Of a stretch of 44,945 nucleotides of DNA, positions 17,215-25,018 are shown piece after piece. The notes beneath the pieces were generated by a model, which did no database searches, was not told where the DNA came from, and saw only the letters and a list, made by a program, of their open reading frames with translations. A program made the position numbers and the translations under genes. How positions within the stretch are numbered: the first letter of the stretch is position 1; each line of letters starts with the position of its first letter. The stretch is from an uncultured Lactobacillus sp. (GTDB lineage Bacteria > Bacillota > Bacilli > Lactobacillales > Lactobacillaceae), in the NCBI GenBank assembly GCA_937874185.1, contig CALNAK010000002.1, forward strand, positions 1 through 44,945, read 5' to 3'.

Positions 17215-17364
17215 AATTGATTTACAGAGAATCTGGTGTGCTGAGAACAGATATCAACTATTTGTGTGACGTTTCAATCGTTTGGCAGGCGTTAACTGCA
17301 GCAAAAAAACTAGGTGGTACCGTGCAAAAAGCACCCTTGTCTTATTTAGACAGGGGTGTTTTTT
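17215..17364 (+). ncRNA. T-box leader of hisS-aspS
   Basis: Typical T-box riboswitch. AGAGA at the 5' side of Stem I (17226-17230) is followed by an apical GGTGTGCTGAGAA region closed by ATCTG/CAGAT. A GAC triplet (17268-17270), an aspartate codon, is the best specifier candidate. AGGTGGTACCG (17312-17322) is the T-box sequence that pairs with the uncharged tRNA acceptor end. Then CACCCTTGTCT (17332-17342) pairs with AGACAGGGGTG (17348-17358) and TTTTTT completes the terminator. When tRNA is uncharged, the antiterminator forms and hisS-aspS is transcribed. Aspartate specificity is inferred. I did not see a histidine codon in the expected position. Confidence 0.92.
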
Positions 17365-17380
17365 AGTTAAGGAGGATTTT

Positions 17381-18652
17381 ATGCGTTATCAAAAACCAAA
17401 AGGGACGATGGACATTTTGCCTGGGGAATCCAGAAAATGGCAATATGTTGAATCCATTGCACAAGATACTTTTAACAAGTATCGTTTCTCTGAAATTAGA
17501 ACGCCAATCTTTGAATCATACGATGTTTTTGAAAGATCATCAGGTGATACATCTGATATTGTTTCAAAGGAAATGTATGACTTCCATGACAAGGGTGATA
17601 GACATATTGCTTTGAGACCGGAAGGAACAGCTGGTGTGGTTCGTGCATATGTTGAGAATAAACTTTATGGACCAGAGAATATCAAACCTTACAAAGTTTG
17701 GTATAAGGGACCAATGTTCAGATATGAACGTCCTCAATCAGGTCGTCAACGTCAATTCCATCAAATTGGACTTGAAGCCTTTGGTTCAGATTCTCCTGAA
17801 CTAGATGCTGAAATTATTTCAGTTGGATTGGAATTCTTGAATCGTTTGGGTATTAAGAATTTGAAAGTTGCTATCAATACTTTGGGTGATCCAGAATCAC
17901 GAGCAAATTATCATCAAGCTTTGGTTGATTATTTCACACCATTTAAAGATGAGTTGAGTGATGATTCCAAAGTTCGTCTTGAAAAGAATCCTTTAAGAAT
18001 TCTTGATAGTAAAGATAAGGGTGACAAGAAAATTGTTGCCAATGCTCCTTCAATTTTAGATTACTTGAATGACCCTTCTCAAAAACGTTTTGATTACTTG
18101 AAAGACTTGTTGGATGATCTTGATATTAATTATGAAGTTGATTCAACAATGGTCCGTGGCTTGGATTATTACAACCATACAATTTTTGAATTTATGGTAA
18201 CTGATCCAGCTTTTGACAACAAAGAAATTACCGTACTTGCTGGTGGTCGTTACAATGGTCTAGTTGAAGAACTTGGCGGACCAGAAACACCTGGTATTGG
18301 TTTTGGACTTGGGGTTGAACGATTAATGATGTTACTAAAGGATGAAGATTTACCAAGTGAATCTGATTTGGATGTTTACTTAGTAACTATTGGTGAAAAA
18401 GCTGAACGTGCTTCAGTTAAAATTCTTTCTGACTTACGTAGAGCCGGCTTCTCAGCTGATAAGGATTATCTACAAAGAAAGATTAAGGCACAATTTAAAA
18501 CTGCTAATAATTTAAATGCTAAATATACAGTAACTATTGGTGATTCTGAATTGGAAAATAGTACAGCAAATGTTAAGAATATGGCAACTGGTGAACAAGT
18601 TAGTGTGTCATTGACAAATTTAGCTGATGAATTAAAGAAAATCGAGGGATAA
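17381..18652 (+). CDS. hisS: Histidine--tRNA ligase
   Basis: 423 residues, normal for bacterial HisRS, a class II synthetase that charges tRNA-His. It begins MRYQKPKGTMDILPG, the family start. Motif 2 is seen in FRYERPQSGRQRQFHQ, the HisA signature in VRGLDYYNHTIFEF, and motif 3 in GIGFGLGVERLMML. The C-terminal ~100 residues form the anticodon-binding domain. The ATG at 17381 is preceded by AAGGAGG at 5-9 bases. A longer in-frame reading would start inside the T-box and is rejected. It is followed after 2 bases by aspS, with both under the T-box leader. Confidence 0.97.
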   Translation: MRYQKPKGTMDILPGESRKWQYVESIAQDTFNKYRFSEIRTPIFESYDVFERSSGDTSDIVSKEMYDFHDKGDRHIALRPEGTAGVVRAYVENKLYGPENIKPYKVWYKGPMFRYERPQSGRQRQFHQIGLEAFGSDSPELDAEIISVGLEFLNRLGIKNLKVAINTLGDPESRANYHQALVDYFTPFKDELSDDSKVRLEKNPLRILDSKDKGDKKIVANAPSILDYLNDPSQKRFDYLKDLLDDLDINYEVDSTMVRGLDYYNHTIFEFMVTDPAFDNKEITVLAGGRYNGLVEELGGPETPGIGFGLGVERLMMLLKDEDLPSESDLDVYLVTIGEKAERASVKILSDLRRAGFSADKDYLQRKIKAQFKTANNLNAKYTVTIGDSELENSTANVKNMATGEQVSVSLTNLADELKKIEG

Positions 18653-18654
18653 AC

Positions 18655-20427
18655 ATGGAAGAAAGAACAGATTATTGTGGCAATATTACCGAAAAGTATG
18701 TTGGCAAAAAGATTTCTTTAGATGGTTGGGTTCAACGACGTCGTGATTTAGGTGGATTGATTTTCGTTGATCTTAGAGATTATAGAGGAATTGTTCAATT
18801 AGTATTCAATACTGACAATCAAAAAGCACTAGATGTTGCTGAAACATTGAGATCAGAATATGTTATCAACGTTATTGGTACAGTTAGATTACGTGGCGAA
18901 GGTGCTACTAATGATGATATGACAACTGGTAAAGTTGAAGTTGTCGTTGAAACTGTTGAAGTACTCAACAAGTCATTGACACCACCATTTGAAATTAAAG
19001 ATGATATCGATTCTTCTGAAGAAACCAAATTAAAGTATCGTTATCTTGATCTTCGTAGACCAGAAATGCAAAAGGCTATCAGAACTCGTGCCCAAATCAA
19101 ACATTCTGTTAACGAATATCTTTATGAGAACGGCTTTATTGATATTGAAACACCAAATTTAACACCATCAACACCAGAAGGTGCCCGTGATTACCTTGTT
19201 CCTTCACGTGTTTATCCTGGTAGATTCTACGCACTTCCACAATCACCACAATTGTTCAAACAATTATTGATGGTCGGTGGATTTGACCGTTATTTCCAAT
19301 TAGCTCACTGTTTCCGTGATGAAGATCTTCGTGGAGACCGTCAACCAGAATTTACTCAAATTGACCTTGAGACAAGTTTCATGAACCAAAAAGAAATCCA
19401 AACTGTAACTGAAGGCCTTATTGCCCGTGTTATGAAAGATGAAAAGGGTATTGATGTTAAATTGCCTTTCCCAAGAATTGATTGGGATGATTCAATGGCT
19501 CGTTACGGTTCAGATAAGCCTGATATTCGTTTTGGCATGGAATTACAAGATTTGAATGAAGTATTAAAGGATACTGAATTCAAAGTCTTCAAGGGTGCTA
19601 TTGATAATGGTGGCCAAGTTAAGGCAATCGTTGTTAAGGGTGGAGCTGACAAATATTCAAGAAAGAATATTGAAGCTTACCAAGAATACATCAAACGTTT
19701 TGGTGCTAAAGGTCTTGCTTGGACTAAGTTTAACGACAATGAATTAACTGGTGGTGTAGCTAAATTTATCAAGGATCACCAAGATGCTCTTATCGAACGC
19801 CTCGGCCTTGAAAATGACGACTTACTATTATTCGTTGCTGACAATAAGAAGGTTGTAGCTGACTCATTAGGTTACTTGAGAAAAGCTATCGCCAAGGAAC
19901 AACACCTATACGATCCTAATGAATTTGCCTTCACATGGGTTGTTAACTGGCCATTGTTTGAATATGACGAAGGTATCCAACGCTGGACTGCCGCTCATCA
20001 TCCATTCACAATGCCTAATGAAGAAGATGTTCACTATCTAAATGATGGCGAAGATCCTCATAAAGCATACGCACAAAGTTACGATATCGTTCTAAACGGA
20101 TACGAACTTGGTGGTGGATCAATTCGTATCCACGATTACAAGATTCAAGAGAAGATGCTCAAAGCTTTGGACTTCACTAAAGAAAAAGCCTACGAACAAT
20201 TTGGATTCCTATTAGATGCCTTACAATACGGTTGTCCTCCACATGGTGGTTTGGCTATCGGTTTGGATAGATTTGCAATGCTACTATCACAAAAGGAAAA
20301 CATTAGAGATGTGATTGCATTCCCTAAGAATTCAAATGCAAGTGAACCAATGACACATGCTCCACTTGAAGTTGCTAAACAACAACTTGATGATCTTGGA
20401 ATTGAAGTAAGCAAGAAAACAGAATAG
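18655..20427 (+). CDS. aspS: Aspartate--tRNA ligase
   Basis: 590 residues, bacterial-type AspRS. An N-terminal OB-fold anticodon domain (LDGWVQRRRDLGGLIFVDLRD) leads to the class II core with QSPQLFKQLLM (motif 1 region), FRDEDLRGDRQPEFTQ (motif 2) and a GAD insertion (about residues 300-420). Motif 3 is in GLAIGLDRFAMLLS. It charges tRNA-Asp. It begins 2 bases after hisS with ATCGAGGG overlapping the hisS end as ribosome binding site, so the pair is cotranscribed and presumably T-box controlled. An unusual long hairpin begins right after the stop codon. Confidence 0.97.
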   Translation: MEERTDYCGNITEKYVGKKISLDGWVQRRRDLGGLIFVDLRDYRGIVQLVFNTDNQKALDVAETLRSEYVINVIGTVRLRGEGATNDDMTTGKVEVVVETVEVLNKSLTPPFEIKDDIDSSEETKLKYRYLDLRRPEMQKAIRTRAQIKHSVNEYLYENGFIDIETPNLTPSTPEGARDYLVPSRVYPGRFYALPQSPQLFKQLLMVGGFDRYFQLAHCFRDEDLRGDRQPEFTQIDLETSFMNQKEIQTVTEGLIARVMKDEKGIDVKLPFPRIDWDDSMARYGSDKPDIRFGMELQDLNEVLKDTEFKVFKGAIDNGGQVKAIVVKGGADKYSRKNIEAYQEYIKRFGAKGLAWTKFNDNELTGGVAKFIKDHQDALIERLGLENDDLLLFVADNKKVVADSLGYLRKAIAKEQHLYDPNEFAFTWVVNWPLFEYDEGIQRWTAAHHPFTMPNEEDVHYLNDGEDPHKAYAQSYDIVLNGYELGGGSIRIHDYKIQEKMLKALDFTKEKAYEQFGFLLDALQYGCPPHGGLAIGLDRFAMLLSQKENIRDVIAFPKNSNASEPMTHAPLEVAKQQLDDLGIEVSKKTE

Positions 20428-20428
20428 A

Positions 20429-20543
20429 GAGCGGAGTAGACCGGGAATTTCCGAGCATTTGCAGGACTTCACGAATCATACGCGATTTTTGCGTATGATT
20501 TGGGAAGTCAGGCAAAGCGGAGTGAAATTGGTCTACGGAGCTC
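20429..20543. repeat. Extended ~115-nt imperfect palindrome / structured RNA element
   Basis: Starting 2 bases past the aspS stop, nested arms pair across one axis. From outside to inside: GAGC/GCTC (20429-20432/20540-20543), GTAGACC/GGTCTAC (20436-20442/20530-20536), AATTTC/GAAATT (20446-20451/20524-20529), TTTGC/GCAAA (20458-20462/20512-20516), GACTTC/GAAGTC (20465-20470/20504-20509) and AATCATACGC/GCGTATGATT (20474-20483/20491-20500), capped by a seven-base loop. The interruption between the first two helices is symmetric (GGA opposite GGA). No T-tract follows, so it is not a standard terminator. It is locally more GC-rich than its surroundings. It could be a dispersed palindromic repeat or a processed structured RNA. 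Confidence 0.8.
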
Positions 20544-20614
20544 GTTTAGGACGAACAAACAAAAGAATATAATCCATATAAATGAGTAATAAAAATTTGT
20601 TCAAAACAAATCAG

Positions 20615-20653
20615 AGACATATCAAGGAGGAATATCCTGATATGTCTTTTTTT
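20615..20653 (+). terminator. Intrinsic terminator downstream of aspS element
   Basis: AGACATATCA (20615-20624) pairs with TGATATGTCT (20638-20647), extended by AGG/CCT, and is followed by a run of seven T. It ends the hisS-aspS transcript after the long hairpin. Confidence 0.88.
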
Positions 20654-20721
20654 ATATTCAAAAATACTATTGTTATTTATTTAATATGTGTTGTAAGCTT
20701 AGAGAAATATTAGAAAATTAT

Positions 20722-20741
20722 TTAAATTGTGCACAATTTAA
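20722..20741. promoter_or_regulatory. Perfect 20-bp palindrome upstream of msrB
   Basis: TTAAATTGTGCACAATTTAA is a perfect dyad. It lies just upstream of a plausible promoter (TTGTGA at 20754-20759, 17 bases, TATTTA at 20777-20782), centred near -57 relative to the expected start. Two more ATTGTGA words follow at about 20753 and 20768. It resembles an operator, but I do not recognise the regulator. Confidence 0.5.
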
Positions 20742-20841
20742 CAAGCCTACCAATTGTGACAGTAAGATTGTGAGCATATTTATAGATTTAATATTTCTGA
20801 TGTTTATACTGGAATATGTAATAAAGAGAAGGAGCGATTTT

Positions 20842-21282
20842 ATGACAGAGTATAAAAAAGATTTAACCAATCTAACTGACGAAGAATATCAGGTAACTCA
20901 ACATGCAGCCACAGAGCGTGCTTTTACCGGACAATACGATGATTTCTATAAAAAGGGAATCTACGTTGATATTACTAGTGGAGAACCATTATTCTCTTCA
21001 GCTAAAAAGTTCGATGCAGGTTGTGGATGGCCTTCATTCAGCGAACCCATTGCCAAATTGAAGGAAAAACGTGATTCATCATTTGGAATGGAACGAACAG
21101 AAGTTGAAAGTAAATCTGCTGACTCTCACTTAGGACATGTCTTTACTGATGGTCCCGAAGAATTAGGTGGATTGAGATATTGTATCAATTCCGCCGCTTT
21201 GAAATTTATTCCATATGAAGAAATGGATAAAGCAGGATATTCTGATTACAAAAAATATGTTGAAGATGGGGATGCTGAATAG
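20842..21282 (+). CDS. msrB: Peptide-methionine (R)-S-oxide reductase
   Basis: 146 residues, a single MsrB domain that reduces the R epimer of methionine sulfoxide in oxidised proteins. DAGCGWPSFSEP and the catalytic Cys in GGLRYCINSAALKF are clear. The CxxC zinc pairs of some MsrB proteins are missing (LFSSAKKF in place of a Cys site), as in the zinc-free subgroup. The ATG at 20842 has AGAAGGAG at a good distance. In-frame sequence upstream to 20686 overlaps promoter-like DNA and is not family-like. msrA follows directly, so the two stereospecific reductases are made together. Confidence 0.95.
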   Translation: MTEYKKDLTNLTDEEYQVTQHAATERAFTGQYDDFYKKGIYVDITSGEPLFSSAKKFDAGCGWPSFSEPIAKLKEKRDSSFGMERTEVESKSADSHLGHVFTDGPEELGGLRYCINSAALKFIPYEEMDKAGYSDYKKYVEDGDAE

Positions 21283-21801
21283 ATGAAAGAAGAAACTGCA
21301 ATTTTTGCTGGTGGCTGTTTTTGGTGTATGGTCAGACCTTTTGATCAAGAACCTGGAATTATTTCAGTAGTATCTGGATATACAGGTGGTCACGTAGAGA
21401 ATCCTACATATGAACAAGTTTGTACCGAAACAACGGGTCACACAGAGGCCGTTAAGATTACCTTTGATGCTGATGTAGTTTCATATAAGCAACTTGTTGA
21501 ATTGTACTGGCAAGTAGCAGATCCAACTGACGCAACCGGCCAATTTCAAGACCGTGGCGATAGTTATCGTCCTGTCATCTATTACGCAAACGAAGAACAA
21601 CAAAAGATTGCTGAAGCATCTAAGAAAGAATTAGCTGAATCTGGAGCATTTGATGATCCAATCGTTACTCAAATTCTTCCTGCTAAAACATTTTATGATG
21701 CTGAGGACTACCACCAAGACTTTTATAAGAAGAACCCACTTCGTTTTGAAATGGAAGAAAGTGGCGGAAGAGCCGAATATTTGAAAAAACATCTTAAATA
21801 A
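21283..21801 (+). CDS. msrA: Peptide-methionine (S)-S-oxide reductase
   Basis: 172 residues, full-length MsrA that reduces the S epimer of methionine sulfoxide. AGGCFWCMVRPFD at the N-terminus carries the catalytic Cys. SGYTGG, GHTEAVKI and YHQDFYKKNP are further family blocks. The ATG directly abuts the msrB stop codon, and only a weak GGGG is visible upstream, so translation is probably coupled to msrB. No obvious terminator separates it from the next gene, which has its own extended -10. Confidence 0.96.
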   Translation: MKEETAIFAGGCFWCMVRPFDQEPGIISVVSGYTGGHVENPTYEQVCTETTGHTEAVKITFDADVVSYKQLVELYWQVADPTDATGQFQDRGDSYRPVIYYANEEQQKIAEASKKELAESGAFDDPIVTQILPAKTFYDAEDYHQDFYKKNPLRFEMEESGGRAEYLKKHLK

Positions 21802-21831
21802 CCTGAAAATATCTGAAAAACATACCAATTG

Positions 21832-21855
21832 TGCTAATATGTTTAAGTAACTTAA
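21832..21855 (+). promoter_or_regulatory. Extended -10 promoter with 13-bp dyad for yitT-like gene
   Basis: TGCTAATAT (21832-21840) is an extended -10. TTAAGTAACTTAA (21843-21855), a dyad with a single central base, sits where transcription would begin, a classical repressor position. No clear -35 is present. Function is inferred from sequence pattern alone. Confidence 0.4.
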
Positions 21856-21877
21856 GACAATTAGGAGAACTTTTAGT

Positions 21878-22756
21878 ATGGGTGAATTAGATAAGTTAAT
21901 TGAAAGACATCAATACTTATCCAAAGTTTCAGTAGCACTTTTATATTCAATCGCTGTATCAATCGCTGTTAACATGTTCTGGACGCCAGGTGGAATTTAT
22001 GGTTCTGGTGTTACCGGTGCTGCTCAGTTGGTTTCAACAATTTCTCATAGATGGCTGCCGTTTAATATTTCGACGGCTTTTATGTATTTTGCGTTGAATG
22101 CACCGTTGTTTGTTTTGGCTTGGAGAAAAATTGATCATAAATTTACGCTTTTTACAATTATTGCAGTTGCACTAGCCAGTTTTATGATGCATATTTTTCC
22201 ACCAATTAAAATTACTGCTGATCCATTGGTCTGTGCCATTTTTGGTGCGGTTGCGAATGGTTTTGGTACTGGTATGGCATTGAGAAATGGTATTTCTACC
22301 GGTGGTATTGATATTGTAGGAATTATTTTACGCAAAAAGACTGGTAAGAGTGTAGGTACAATCAACATTATGTTTAATGTTTTCATTGTTGCTTGCGCGG
22401 GGCTCTTATTCGGTTGGGTACATGCGTTGTATAGTGCGGTAAGTATCTTCATTAACGGACAAGTAATTGATATGATTTATAATAAGGATCAAAAATTACA
22501 AGTTATGATAGTTACTTCAAAACCTAGAAACGTTATCACACAAATTCAAAATGAAATGAGACGTGGTATTACTATCGTCCATGATGCTGAAGGAGCATAT
22601 AAGCATGAAGAAAAAACTATTTTGTTCACAGTTATTTCTCGTGCCGAGTTGCATGATTTAGAAACAGCAATGTCAAAATCTGATCCACACGCTTTCGTGA
22701 GTGTTACAGATACGGTTAAAGTCATGGGTAGGTTTTATCAAGCTCACATATATTAA
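21878..22756 (+). CDS. YitT family membrane protein (DUF161/DUF2179)
   Basis: 292 residues. Five or so hydrophobic helices fill residues 15-195, with the family blocks GGIYGSGVTGAAQL and NGISTGGIDIVGIILRKKTGKSVG. A soluble C-terminal DUF2179 domain (about residues 210-285) contains VMIVTSKPRNVITQIQ and ends in a beta-rich region. The family is widespread in Firmicutes with no firmly established substrate. The ATG has TAGGAGA upstream. It is followed by an intrinsic terminator. Confidence 0.9.
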   Translation: MGELDKLIERHQYLSKVSVALLYSIAVSIAVNMFWTPGGIYGSGVTGAAQLVSTISHRWLPFNISTAFMYFALNAPLFVLAWRKIDHKFTLFTIIAVALASFMMHIFPPIKITADPLVCAIFGAVANGFGTGMALRNGISTGGIDIVGIILRKKTGKSVGTINIMFNVFIVACAGLLFGWVHALYSAVSIFINGQVIDMIYNKDQKLQVMIVTSKPRNVITQIQNEMRRGITIVHDAEGAYKHEEKTILFTVISRAELHDLETAMSKSDPHAFVSVTDTVKVMGRFYQAHIY

Positions 22757-22813
22757 AAAAAGATGGCAAACAGTTCACCCATTATGGATGAGTTGTTGAA
22801 GACCATCTTTTTT
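22756..22813 (+). terminator. Intrinsic terminator after YitT-family gene
   Basis: AAAAAAGATGG (22756-22766) pairs with CCATCTTTTTT (22803-22813), with a partly paired 36-base interior, followed by GTTTTTT. The A-tract makes it potentially active on both strands. Confidence 0.75.
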
Positions 22814-22872
22814 GTTTTTTACAGGATAATTAATTGTTATAATTGGTACATTGATTAGAAGGAGTGTTGAAA

Positions 22873-23769
22873 ATGATTATTGGTTCTCATGTAGCAATGA
22901 AAGCACCTAATATGTTAGCTGGATCAGCTAAAGAGGCACATAGTTATGATGCTAATGCGATGATGATTTTTACCGGTGCACCACAAAACACACGTCGTAA
23001 AGATGTTTCTGAAATGAATATTGAAGAGGGTAAACGACTTCTTAAATTGTATGGTATCGACCATGTAATCGGCCATGCACCATATATCGTTAATTTAGGA
23101 AACACCGTTAAGCCAGAAAAATTACCGTTTGGAATTTCATTTATGCACGATGAATTCAAACGTGCCGATGCCTTGGGGATTGAAGCAATCAGTTTTCATC
23201 CAGGAGCTCATTTGAAACAAGGACCAGATGTTGCACTGAAACAGATTGGTCAAGCATTGAATGAAGCAATTGACCCCAATCAAAAAGTCAGCGTAGCGAT
23301 TGAGACAATGGCAGGTAAAGGAACAGAAGTTGGAATTACCTTTGAGCAAATTGCTGAAATCTTTGATAATTGCCAAAATAATGATAAATTATCTGTCACA
23401 ATGGATACTTGTCATATGAGTGATGCTGGTTATGATGTAAAAAATGATTTTGATGGGGTACTGAATCAGTTCGACCATATCATTGGTTTGGATAAGCTGT
23501 CAGTGATCCATCTAAACGATTCCAAAAATGAACAAGGTTCACACAAAGATCGCCATGAGAATATTGGCTTTGGAACAATTGGTTTCGACGCTTTGAATTA
23601 TGTTGCCAACCATCCACAATTGGAAAATGTTCCTAAGATTATGGAAACTCCATATGTGAAAAAGGATGAAAACGATAAAAAAGGTGTTGCACCATACAAA
23701 TTAGAGATAGAAATGTTACGTGCCGGTCAATTTGATCCTGAAATGAAGAATAAGTTGATTAATGGCTAA
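22873..23769 (+). CDS. nfo: Deoxyribonuclease IV (AP endonuclease)
   Basis: 298 residues. Endonuclease IV family TIM barrel that cleaves DNA 5' of abasic sites in base excision repair. It starts MIIGSHVAMKAP, as expected. Metal-binding blocks are seen in HAPYIVNLGN, ISFHPGAH, VAIETMAGKG, TMDTCHMSDAGYD and IHLNDSKNEQGSHKDRHENIG. I chose the ATG at 22873, which has AAGGAG 8 bases upstream. A GTG three codons earlier would sit in the ribosome binding site. It is single-gene, ended by a bidirectional terminator shared with the converging gene. Confidence 0.96.
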   Translation: MIIGSHVAMKAPNMLAGSAKEAHSYDANAMMIFTGAPQNTRRKDVSEMNIEEGKRLLKLYGIDHVIGHAPYIVNLGNTVKPEKLPFGISFMHDEFKRADALGIEAISFHPGAHLKQGPDVALKQIGQALNEAIDPNQKVSVAIETMAGKGTEVGITFEQIAEIFDNCQNNDKLSVTMDTCHMSDAGYDVKNDFDGVLNQFDHIIGLDKLSVIHLNDSKNEQGSHKDRHENIGFGTIGFDALNYVANHPQLENVPKIMETPYVKKDENDKKGVAPYKLEIEMLRAGQFDPEMKNKLING

Positions 23770-23774
23770 AATAA

Positions 23775-23801
23775 AAAAGCTAACTCAATGAGCTAGCTTT
23801 T
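23775..23801. terminator. Bidirectional terminator between nfo and the PPDK regulator
   Basis: AAAAGCTA-x-CTC and GAG-x-TAGCTTTT arms around a three-base loop, with flanking A and T tracts. It overlaps the stop codon of the minus-strand gene. Confidence 0.85.
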
Positions 23802-24614
23802 CTTGTATCCGTTAAAATGTAGTTTTTCCATAATAATTGCAGCTGTTTCTTCTATTGATCTGTCAGCAACATTAATTACGGGGCAACCGAGTTTTTTGTA
23901 AATTCCGTTAGAATAGTCTAATTCTTTTTGAATTTCATCTTCTTCGGAATAAGTTGTATTAGGATCAAGGCCGTAAGCAATCATTCTTTGGCGACGAATT
24001 TTCTTCAAAACGTTCATATCATTAGTTAATCCAATGATTTTTTCCGGGTCAACCTTCCATAATTGCTCTGGGAGGCTTGTTGTTGGGCCTAGTGGTAAAT
24101 TAGCCACCTTAATGTTCTTATTGGCTAGATAGAGCGATAAGGGTGTCTTAGAGGTCCGTGAAATACCGAGTAGAACTAAATCTGCCTCAAGGAAGCCCTT
24201 GGGATTCTGACCGTCATCATTTGAGACGGTAAATTCCATTGCAGAAATCATATCAAAGTAATCTTTATCAAGTTCATGTAGTAATCCTTTTTTGCGAAGT
24301 GGTTCTTGATGAGTCATTTGAGCGAAAGTTCCAATGATTGGGTTGAGAATATCATAGTAAACAAGTTGATTGTTTTGGCAAAATTGATTAATTGTCTGAC
24401 AGATTTCTTTGGAGACAATTGTGTGTAAAACCACCGCATTTCGCTCTTTTGCAAGATTTAGGATGTTTTCTAGCTGATTATCTTTCTTAATGAAAGGATA
24501 TTTTGTGTAAGTCGTGTCCATCTCTGGGAATTGTGCAAATGCTGCTCTAGCAACCCTGAGAGCAGTTTCTCCGACTCCATCTGATAAAACAAAAACGTCT
24601 AATTTTTGATTCAT
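23793..24614 (-). CDS. Pyruvate, phosphate dikinase regulatory protein (DUF299)
   Basis: 273 residues. A member of the bifunctional serine/threonine kinase and phosphorylase family that controls pyruvate phosphate dikinase or PEP synthase. LSDGVGETALRVARAAFAQFP opens the protein. The P-loop-like LLGISRTSKTPLSLYLA followed by KVANLPLGP is the family core, and the C-terminus has DRSIEETAAIIME. The ATG at 24614 has GGAGG 8 bases upstream; a longer TTG reading overlaps this site. The target dikinase gene is not in the window. It is divergent from rpsU. Confidence 0.93.
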   Translation of the reverse strand: MNQKLDVFVLSDGVGETALRVARAAFAQFPEMDTTYTKYPFIKKDNQLENILNLAKERNAVVLHTIVSKEICQTINQFCQNNQLVYYDILNPIIGTFAQMTHQEPLRKKGLLHELDKDYFDMISAMEFTVSNDDGQNPKGFLEADLVLLGISRTSKTPLSLYLANKNIKVANLPLGPTTSLPEQLWKVDPEKIIGLTNDMNVLKKIRRQRMIAYGLDPNTTYSEEDEIQKELDYSNGIYKKLGCPVINVADRSIEETAAIIMEKLHFNGYKKS

Positions 24615-24647
24615 AAAAAAAACCTCCAAAAAATTTCAATATTTTGT

Positions 24648-24675
24648 TTGAACATTACCTTCTTTTTGTTATAAT
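24648..24675 (+). promoter_or_regulatory. Promoter of rpsU
   Basis: TTGAAC (24648-24653), 16 bases, then a consensus TATAAT (24670-24675), followed by a ~60-base leader and a strong GGAAGGAGG before the rpsU start. Confidence 0.75.
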
Positions 24676-24736
24676 AACATATGAGCTGTGAGAGAAGTAG
24701 ACAGTTACGTTAGAATGCGGAAGGAGGGATTATCAT

Positions 24737-24919
24737 ATGGCAAAAACCGTCGTTCGTGAAAACGAGTCGCTTGATGATGCTCTTCGTCGATTCAAACGTT
24801 CAGTTTCAAAGAGTGGTACTCTTCAAGAATATAGAAAACGCGAGTTTTACGAAAAGCCTAGCGTCAAGAAGAAGTTAAAGTCAGAGGCTGCACGTAAGCG
24901 CAATAAGAAACGCCGTTAA
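24737..24919 (+). CDS. rpsU: 30S ribosomal protein S21
   Basis: 60 residues, complete and typical: begins MAKTVVRENESLDDALRRFK, is highly basic, and ends in KKLKSEAARKRNKKRR. It is a small-subunit protein near the anti-Shine-Dalgarno region. It has a strong promoter, a strong ribosome binding site (GGAAGGAGG) and its own perfect terminator, so it is a single-gene unit upstream of phoH-ybeY. Confidence 0.98.
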   Translation: MAKTVVRENESLDDALRRFKRSVSKSGTLQEYRKREFYEKPSVKKKLKSEAARKRNKKRR

Positions 24920-24928
24920 TAGTTTCTT

Positions 24929-24960
24929 AAGGTTAAAACATTATGTTTTAACCTTTTTTT
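24929..24960 (+). terminator. Intrinsic terminator of rpsU
   Basis: AAGGTTAAAACA (24929-24940) pairs perfectly with TGTTTTAACCTT (24944-24955) across a three-base loop and is followed by a T run. Confidence 0.93.
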
Positions 24961-24980
24961 GTCTATAAAAAGCTCCATTG

Positions 24981-24989
24981 TGCTATCAT
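24981..24989 (+). promoter_or_regulatory. Extended -10 element for phoH
   Basis: TGCTATCAT fits the TGnTATAAT extended -10 with one mismatch, about 30 bases before the phoH start. A TTGTCT at 24959-24964 could be a widely spaced -35. Confidence 0.45.
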
Positions 24990-25018
24990 TCAAGTAATAA
25001 CAGGAGGCTTGGTATTTA

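Noticed and set aside
17282..17380. N-terminal extension of hisS by 33 residues
   Set aside because: It would translate the T-box antiterminator and terminator. The ATG at 17381 has AAGGAGG and gives the family N-terminus.
20686..20841. 52-residue upstream extension of msrB
   Set aside because: It overlaps a perfect palindrome and promoter-like boxes, is not MsrB-like, and the ATG at 20842 has a strong ribosome binding site.
22135..22452. 105-residue antisense reading frame within the YitT-family gene
   Set aside because: It is the mirror of a hydrophobic membrane protein gene, with no ribosome binding site or recognisable motifs.
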